Shown here one piece after another: positions 58,381 to 64,000 of a stretch of DNA of 64,000 bases. Position 1 is the first letter of the stretch; each line of letters opens with the position of its first letter. The DNA lies in the NCBI GenBank assembly GCA_035235625.1, contig CP141143.1, positions 24,969,092 to 25,033,091 of the forward strand. The letters run 5' to 3'. The notes under the pieces are model-generated. The model saw only the letters and a program-made list of their open reading frames with translations, did no database searches and was not told the DNA's origin. Origin of the DNA: Saururus chinensis. Taxonomy: Eukaryota > Streptophyta > Magnoliopsida > Piperales > Saururaceae. A program made the translations under genes and the position numbers.

Positions 58381-58879
58381 ATAATAGAGTGGGATGTGTA
58401 ATTTTGTTAATGTTATGCTCATTTATATGAGACATGTATTTCGTTGATTTATTGGCTTCCATTTGACTCCAATGATTTATAAGATTTTTGTCTAATTCAG
58501 AATTATTATTCATATATTCCTTACATACATATTTTAACGTATATGATTTTGTGATGCCTAATGCATGTATTAGCTGTCAGGCAAAACTACGTTTTGATCT
58601 GATCATATTGGAATAACATTAGAGATAGTATCCAATACGTACGTAGGCAACCAACAGTACGATAACGTTGGCCCGATCCAAATTAGTATAAAATTAGGTT
58701 TGTTCTGATCTACGCAAAATGGAACATTAAAGCTCTGTAGTGTGTGGAAGAATGTTATGACTCTTGCACACAGAGTCTGCAACTCCTGGTCAGTCGGTTT
58801 TAAATTTTTTCGTTTATTTAATACACTCAGATTATGTTTTTCGAACTAACCCCTAGTCCGGGTTGGGGTGTTAGAAATG

Positions 58880-60200
58880 ACATCACAGCTTTGCTCTGTC
58901 TACGAGAGAAAAATATTTTAAAATATATTTTGATTTGTTTCGAATTCCAATTTTTAAATTGGAATCTCTTTGTTTTGAGTGTGTTATCAGATTTAATATA
59001 AAGTTCGATTGTGATTTTTTTCGTTTTGCACATGTGTCATCGGCTTTAAGACGAAGTCCGATTTTGAACTTCTCGTTCTGCATTTATGATATTGGAATTA
59101 ATATAAACTTCGATTATGTTTTTATCGTTCCGTATATGTGTCAATGGAATTAATAAAAATTCTGATTATGAACAACTGTTCTGCATTAGTAATATCGAAA
59201 TTAAGGAAATTTCCAATTGTGAAACCTCCATTCTCTATGAGTGATATTAGATTTAATGCCAACTCTGATTTTTGAATTTTATGTTCCATATGTGTTGTAT
59301 CGGATTCAAGGTAAATTCCGATTATGAGTTTTATGTTCTCTGAGTGTTGCATTCGATTTAATACGAATTTCAATTTTATGACTTCCGATTTTGAATAAGA
59401 AATAATTTTAAATTTCTATCTTGCAAGTTTTGCAAGTAATTGATGCTTGCTCGATTTTATGAATTTTGATTTCAAGTCAGAAATTATTTGAAGTCTTGTC
59501 TGAATTTGCTACATAAGGATTTAATACAACAATCAAGTTTATATATTTAGATCTTGGATTTAAATAAATTCAGAAATTTTGCTACGAATAAGCCGTATTG
59601 GGTTTATGGCATCAGAATTGATATTTACTCTGATATTTGTAATTTCTGATTTATTTTAATTAGAAGTAATTTGGAATTTATGTCCAACTTGTATTGTATC
59701 AGATTGCTATGTACTCCTCCGATTTTATGAATTTCGTTTTTGACACGGTTATTATTTAAAATTTCTATTCCAAATCTATGTTTGATACAAATTCTGATTT
59801 TTGATAAGAGTTAATTTGAAATTTTGTTTCAAATGTAACATTGGATCTAATACGAGTTCCGGGTTTGAACTTTTTGTTCAGTCTATATGGCCTTAGATTT
59901 ATTATGACTATGATGTAATGAATTAAAATTTTTAATCGTCAATGACTTGACAATCCTATTCTGAAGCAGTTGTATCGATTTGTTTTAAAATTCTATTTTG
60001 CATGTGTTACATCGGATTTTCGATGGACTCCAAATTTGTAAATTCCAATTTTGTAATTTAGGAATTAATGGAAATTTTATTTTATCCATGTAGTGTTGGA
60101 GTTGATCTCAACTCTAAATTACAACTTTGAATCAATTTGAAATATTTGTTCTAAATCTGTAACTAAATTTCAAATAGTCTGTCAAATTTATGATAGTAGA
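58880..60200. repeat. Degenerate tandem array of about 60-70-bp units
   Basis: A phrase of the form (T)ATCGGATTTAATA-AAATTCC, GATTATGA-TTTTTGTTCT, GCATATGTG recurs across 1.3 kb, recognisable at about 58985, 59050, 59110, 59180, 59250, 59320, 59380 and, more weakly, up to 60100. Stops and frames vary, so it is not coding. It borders the truncated gag. It could be an old satellite or part of an LTR or UTR. Confidence 0.65.
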
Positions 60201-60237
60201 ATTACCAAGGAGTAATCATCAAACACCCGTGATATGG

Positions 60238-61092
60238 AAATGGGAGTTGGTGGCAACTCATTTTGCGCCAAACACTGGAGACCGGTCAGAAAGTTGAGAA
60301 ACTTGTCCTCCTCTGTCATATGCTTGATGTCCAAGTGGAGGGACTAAAATTGCTTCACGTACTCCCTAACCGTCATTGTCTACCTCATTTTCCTAAGAGA
60401 GTCCCAGGCAACCCACACCGTGTTTGTGGGAGGAATTGCTCCCTAAGTTCCTTCTTCATCATCAGCCAAGTCTGGATAGGGGGACGCCCAACAGCAGTGT
60501 CGTCTTCTAGCCTGATTCGCCACCAAAGCTTGGCATCTCCCGAGAGATACAAGCTCGTCATCATGACCTTCTATTCGTCTGGGTTATGGGTGATCACGAA
60601 TAACTACTCCATGTCCCAAATGAAGTTCTCGATATCCTTAGCACTTCATGAGCTAGAGTAGGATTTCCGTTCAGGGACCTTCACTTTCTTCATGGATTGC
60701 ACCGGCTTAGATCTAGATTTTGCCTCTGTCCCCGAAGGTGATGAGTTCAAAACAGCCCGCTTAAGCAGTGCTATTTTGTCCGTTAGCTATTGAATCTTCC
60801 TTTCAGTCTCCATCCTCAAGTCTTGCAACTTGTCCTTCAAATAGTCCGTTGTGGCTACCATGTCTGCAGCCAAAGAGTTGAATCGGGCAACACCTCCTGC
60901 AAAACTGCCTTCTTCGGACTCATTTGCGTAGGAAATGATCTCAACCAAGGAGAGACGTTGGTTGAAGGCTCCAATGTGATCCTGGACTGATCACAGAGAG
61001 GCCTGAACTTCGGTCAACGTCCTAGGAGCCGTCTTCAAAGCATCGTATTTCGCTTCCATGTCTGTCAAACGGTGCAACATGGAACCCGTCAT
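60238..61092 (-). pseudogene. Ty3/gypsy gag (3'-truncated, with nonsense changes)
   Basis: The Gag structural protein of a plant Ty3/gypsy retrotransposon. From ATG at 61092-61090 (MTGSMLHRLTDMEAKYDALK) the frame runs through a coiled-coil-like N-terminal part to the retrotransposon gag domain: FIWDMEQ-like segment, VIMTSLYLSGDAKLWWRIRL, GRPPIQTWLMMKKELREQFL, VREYVKQF, a stop, SLHLDIKHMTEEDKFLNFLT, GLQCLAQNELP. It is cut off near 60250, before the zinc knuckle. At least six stops (TGA, TAG) sit mostly where CGA or CAG is expected. It lies directly after PBS and LTR (minus-strand reading), as gag should. Confidence 0.88.
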
Positions 61093-61187
61093 GGTGGCAA
61101 CTCATCTGTCCACAATCAGCAAGGAATCCCTGGGTCCTCGCTTGCCAAATCCACTTAAAACATCCCAAGTTTATCTGGCCCATTCAG

Positions 61188-61206
61188 GATCCCCGCAATG
61201 GAACCA
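61188..61206 (-). other. Primer-binding site (PBS) of the gypsy element
   Basis: On the minus strand, two bases after the LTR end, TGGTTCCATTGCGGGGATC would pair with a tRNA 3' end finishing in ...AATGGAACCA. The position, the TGG start and the GATC-containing arm are those of a PBS. Which tRNA it matches cannot be settled from the window. Confidence 0.7.
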
Positions 61207-61208
61207 AT

Positions 61209-62022
61209 TGTCAAAGGGCGCGGAGCTATGCCTAGTGTTCACCCTCATGATGGTCTTGCTATGCCATCCAACCTGCAGCCAATCTTTAGTGACCTTCCCA
61301 CTCGTATGCACAAGGGAACAAGCAATTGGCAAACACAAGCCATCTCTGGTGCAAAGGGGCTCCGCCCAATGCTATGTAAATCAGTCCATCGATGTATAAG
61401 GGAAGGGAGAAGGCAAGGGCTGATCAACCCGGCCACAACACACACTCTCTCTCAGAGCACTCTGGTTTGCAATCACAAAGCATCTGTCAGCCATAGCCGC
61501 CCTTGCACTCTCCCTTATATAGACTTAGCCTTGTCTGGTCCTAGTGCTAGTAAAACATACAAACACACCCATACAAGGAGTCTCACCGTGAACAACTCTC
61601 TTCCCCTTAGCTAGCGGCCCTAGTCCAAATCAGGAAACCAAGGGAGTCAATCTTTGACTAGGAGTCCAGTGTCCTGCTGCCGTCAAGAATCCGAGCTGTC
61701 TCAGGAACCTGCTGTTTGCACTCCTACTCGAGCTAGGAGTGTGGTTGTGCTGCATGAGTGAATCTCAGCTGCCTTACGAGTCTGTCCCTAAGGGGTTGTG
61801 GTGCCTAGCTTGCTAGCTAGAGTCATGCCCGAGCAAGGACTCTACCTCACCCTGCTCCACAGGGTGAGTACGCATCTGGAACTGCTCCAACGTTGCTCCT
61901 AGCATCCATCCAAGCCCAAGGGGCTGCCTAGGCTATCCATTGCCCAGGCTGACTTGGCTGTCCACTGCCAAGTCTAGGGGGTAGCTGCCCCCTTCTCTAT
62001 GGGAAAAATTGAGGGGCTGACA
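61209..62022 (-). mobile_element. Gypsy LTR (814 bp), shared between two element copies
   Basis: On the minus strand the LTR starts TGTCAGCCCCTC (62022 downward) and ends CCTTTGACA (61209), giving TG...CA ends and a 5-bp inverted repeat TGTCA/TGACA. Upstream of it (minus reading) is a purine-rich tract, GGGGAAGGCC, and the end of pol. Downstream are a PBS and gag. The LTR is therefore at once the 3' LTR of one copy and the 5' LTR of the next. Inside are GCAGTGGACAGCCAAG / GCAATGGATAGCCTAG direct repeats and a TATATAAG box at about 61517 (plus-strand CTTATATA), consistent with an LTR promoter. Confidence 0.8.
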
Positions 62023-62032
62023 GGCCTTCCCC
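62023..62032 (-). other. Polypurine tract (PPT)
   Basis: GGGGAAGGCC on the minus strand abuts the TG start of the LTR, where plus-strand DNA synthesis of an LTR retrotransposon is primed. Confidence 0.55.
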
Positions 62033-62068
62033 AGCCAATCTGCTTGACGCCCTCGTAGAGGCTAAGTA

Positions 62069-64000
62069 CTATGCAAATTTGTCTTCGAACTGCCATAACA
62101 CGACATCGCGCTCCTAGCTATTTTTCGACTCTAGAAGTAGAGCCCTTCTATTCTTCTTGCTCATTCCTTTGACCCTCTTGTCCAGAATAGCATCAACCTC
62201 TTTCTCAAAAGAAGTTCTGATAGTAGGCGGTGCTCTCTTTGAAGTGCCTCTGCTGGAATCCTCTAAGTCTTTGTAAAACAGTTTCAGGAAGCTAACATGA
62301 AAAACAGGGTGAAGCTTAAACTGTTCGGGCAACTCGAGTTGGTATGCTAGCTGACTAACTCGCCGCTTCACCTCAAAGGGACCATCATACCGCAGCATTA
62401 GCCCTTTGTGCACATCCTTCCTTCGCAGCTTCTTCCAAAGTTGGGGAGTAAGTTTTAGCATAACTATGTCCCCAACCTAAAACTCAAGAGGTCTCTGATC
62501 ACTGTCCGCATACTTCTTCATCCGCTTGTCTGCCTTGGCCAAGTAGTCATGTGCCTCCTCCATTCTCTCAGTCCGCCCTTTGGCCAAGTGATAGGCAGCG
62601 GGACACCTACCTCCTGTCCATTGCAAAGCCACATGTGCTAGCATAAGGGGTTGCTGGCCCGTTGCCAACTCAAAGGGACTGCTGCTCGTTGCCGAGTTGG
62701 TGTGCAAGTTATTACAGAATTGGGCGACCTCCAGCAAGTCGACCCAAGTACTCCTCTAAGATGCCCTTTACAAAGTGCCTTAAGTACTCATCTAAGATGC
62801 CATTCACCCGCTCCGTCTGAGGGTAATTGCTAGTTGGAAAGTTGAGCTGTGTGTGCAACATCTCAAATAGTTGAGTCCAAAATCAGCCTGTGAAACGAGC
62901 ATCTATATCGCTTACGATGTCCGCTGGCAGTCCCCAATACTTGACAACATTCCTGAAGAAAAGATCCGTGGCCATCTCAATGCTGCAAGTCATTGGGGTT
63001 GCAATGAACGTTCCATACTTAGATCCGTAGCCCTGCACAATCGATAAACCAGTGATAAAATCCATGGACAAGTTGATCTATGGTCGGTCTTGGATGGGAA
63101 GGGGCTGCAACATGGCCATTTCCTTTTGCCTCTCCGTCTTGTCCTGTTGGCAAACTATGTATGTCCTCACATAATGCTCCACATCTTCTAGCATCCGCGA
63201 CCATAAGTAGTTCTAAGACAAGAGTCTATGAGTCCTCTCTTGCTCGGGATGACCTGCCCACGCAAAGTCATTGGTCTCTTTCAGCAACCGGCACCTCAAA
63301 CCGCCAGCCAAGGGGATGTAAGGTGGTCCTCCCTTCGCATATAGCACCCCCTCCTCCAACCAAAATAGCCATGTAGACCCATCCTTCACGGATTTGATTA
63401 GCCTTAGGTAGACTTGATCCTTCTCCATGGCCTCCAGTATCCACTCCAACATATCCCCTGCAATCGACACCAATGCTGCCATTGTTGCCTCCGGGTCTGT
63501 TCGTCGGCTGAGAGCATCAGCCACAAAATTAGCATTGCCCAGCTTGTACTCCAACACGAAATCGAACTCAGCCAAGAATTCCTGCGAATGAGCTTGCTTG
63601 GGAGTAAGTTTCTTCTGCATAGTAAAGTAGCTCGTGGCTATGTTATCTGTCCAGACAATAAACTTCGCTCCCAACAAGTAATGCCTCCAAGTCCTAAGGC
63701 AGTGAATGACCGCTGTCATTTCCTTCTCGTGGACTGAATATCTCTGTTTGGTCTTGTTGAGATGGCGGCTTTCATATGTAATAGGGTGATTGGATTGGAT
63801 CAACACTCCTCCAATCGCCCGATCAGAAGCGTTAGTTTGCACCCCAAAGGGCGCATCGAACTCTGGAAGTTTGAGCATGGGCTCAAAGGATATCACCTCC
63901 TTCAGCCACTTAAACATTGCTTAGCATGCCTCAGGCCAGCACCAAGGCTTGTCTTTCTTCAGAAGGTTGGTCAGCGTTGCTACCTTCTTTGAGTAGTTCC
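62069..64000 (-). pseudogene. Ty3/gypsy pol: RT end, RNase H, integrase, chromodomain (decayed; runs off the window)
   Basis: From the window edge downward: the RT thumb (YSKKVATLTNLLKKDKPWCW), RNase H (FGVQTNASDRAIGGVLIQ, QRYSVHEKEMTAVIHCLRTW, FIVWTDNIATSYF, NANFVADALSRR), the integrase zinc-binding region (WAGHPEQERTHRLL, then broken), the integrase core (MSMDFITGLSIVQGYGSKYG, NVVKYWGLPADIVSDIDARF, ERVNGILDEYLRHFV, LEVAQFCNNLHTNSATSSSP, FELATGQQP) and the GPY/F plus chromodomain tail (RYDGPFEVKRRVSQLAYQLE, LPEQFKLHPVFHVSFLK, AILDKRV, ERDVVLWQFEDKF). The integrase core keeps the first Asp (MDF) and the second (SDIDARF). Several frameshifts and stops (TAG for CAG before VGDIVMLKL) make it non-functional. 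It is a plant chromovirus-type element by its chromodomain. Confidence 0.9.

Noticed and set aside
60263..61614. Plus-strand frames of 113-138 codons
   Set aside because: Antisense to gag or inside the LTR. GC-rich DNA opens both strands.
1..64000. CRISPR arrays, bacterial operons, rRNA and tRNA genes
   Set aside because: No spaced identical repeats with unique spacers, no Shine-Dalgarno-type operons, and no tRNA A/B boxes or rRNA stretches that I could recognise by eye.

Overview
This is a window of nuclear DNA from a flowering plant. The signs are intron-rich genes with GT/AG junctions, CTCCCTCCGT-type Stowaway MITEs, a Helitron with Rep, helicase and RPA-like parts, a chromodomain-type Ty3/gypsy retrotransposon, and PIF/Harbinger and hAT remnants. 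The species cannot be told from the sequence. Most of the window is transposable-element DNA of different ages. Only two genes look intact: a 12-exon WDR43/UTP5-type ribosome-biogenesis gene and a two-exon MYB/SANT-like gene.

Layout, left to right. 1-1.2 kb: old hAT-like end and AT-rich DNA. 1.2-3.3 kb: a 2-kb solo LTR with a perfect 5-bp target duplication (CTCCA), inserted in a small Stowaway-type MITE. 4.0-4.7 kb: a short hAT-like element. 4.8-10.4 kb, minus strand: the WDR43/UTP5 gene, whose exons join in frame to 614 codons; its introns hold a MITE and a long TA tract. 11.0-19.7 kb: a composite bounded by related inverted ends that carries fragments of unrelated host genes on both strands. 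These are an FMO, a granule-bound starch synthase, a kinesin-13, probable PC-esterase and PPR pieces, and several unrecognised exons. It looks like a Pack-type gene-capturing transposon. 20.4-21.4 kb, minus: MYB/SANT-like gene. 24.2-24.5 kb, minus: truncated ribosomal protein eS30-like copy.

24.7-31.3 kb: gene-poor, AT-rich DNA with short tandem repeats. About 31.3-51.9 kb, plus strand: a Helitron region. Its 3' end is textbook (hairpin, then CTAG, then T). It holds a decayed Rep/helicase gene, RPA-like exons, a captured and broken F-box gene, and several direct repeats that point to nested or tandem Helitron insertions. 52-54 kb: MITE copies and a 728-bp hAT-like element with an 8-bp target duplication. 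56.0-57.5 kb, minus: degenerate PIF/Harbinger transposase and its MYB/SANT-like partner ORF. 57.6-60.2 kb: a 56-bp minisatellite followed by a degenerate tandem array. 60.2-64.0 kb, minus: gypsy sequence in the order pol, PPT, single LTR, PBS, gag, so two copies share one LTR.

The TE coding sequences are mostly broken by stops of the TAA/TAG/TGA type at positions where relatives have CAA/CAG/CGA. That fits decay of silenced, methylated DNA. I found no tRNA, rRNA, CRISPR or bacterial-type features.
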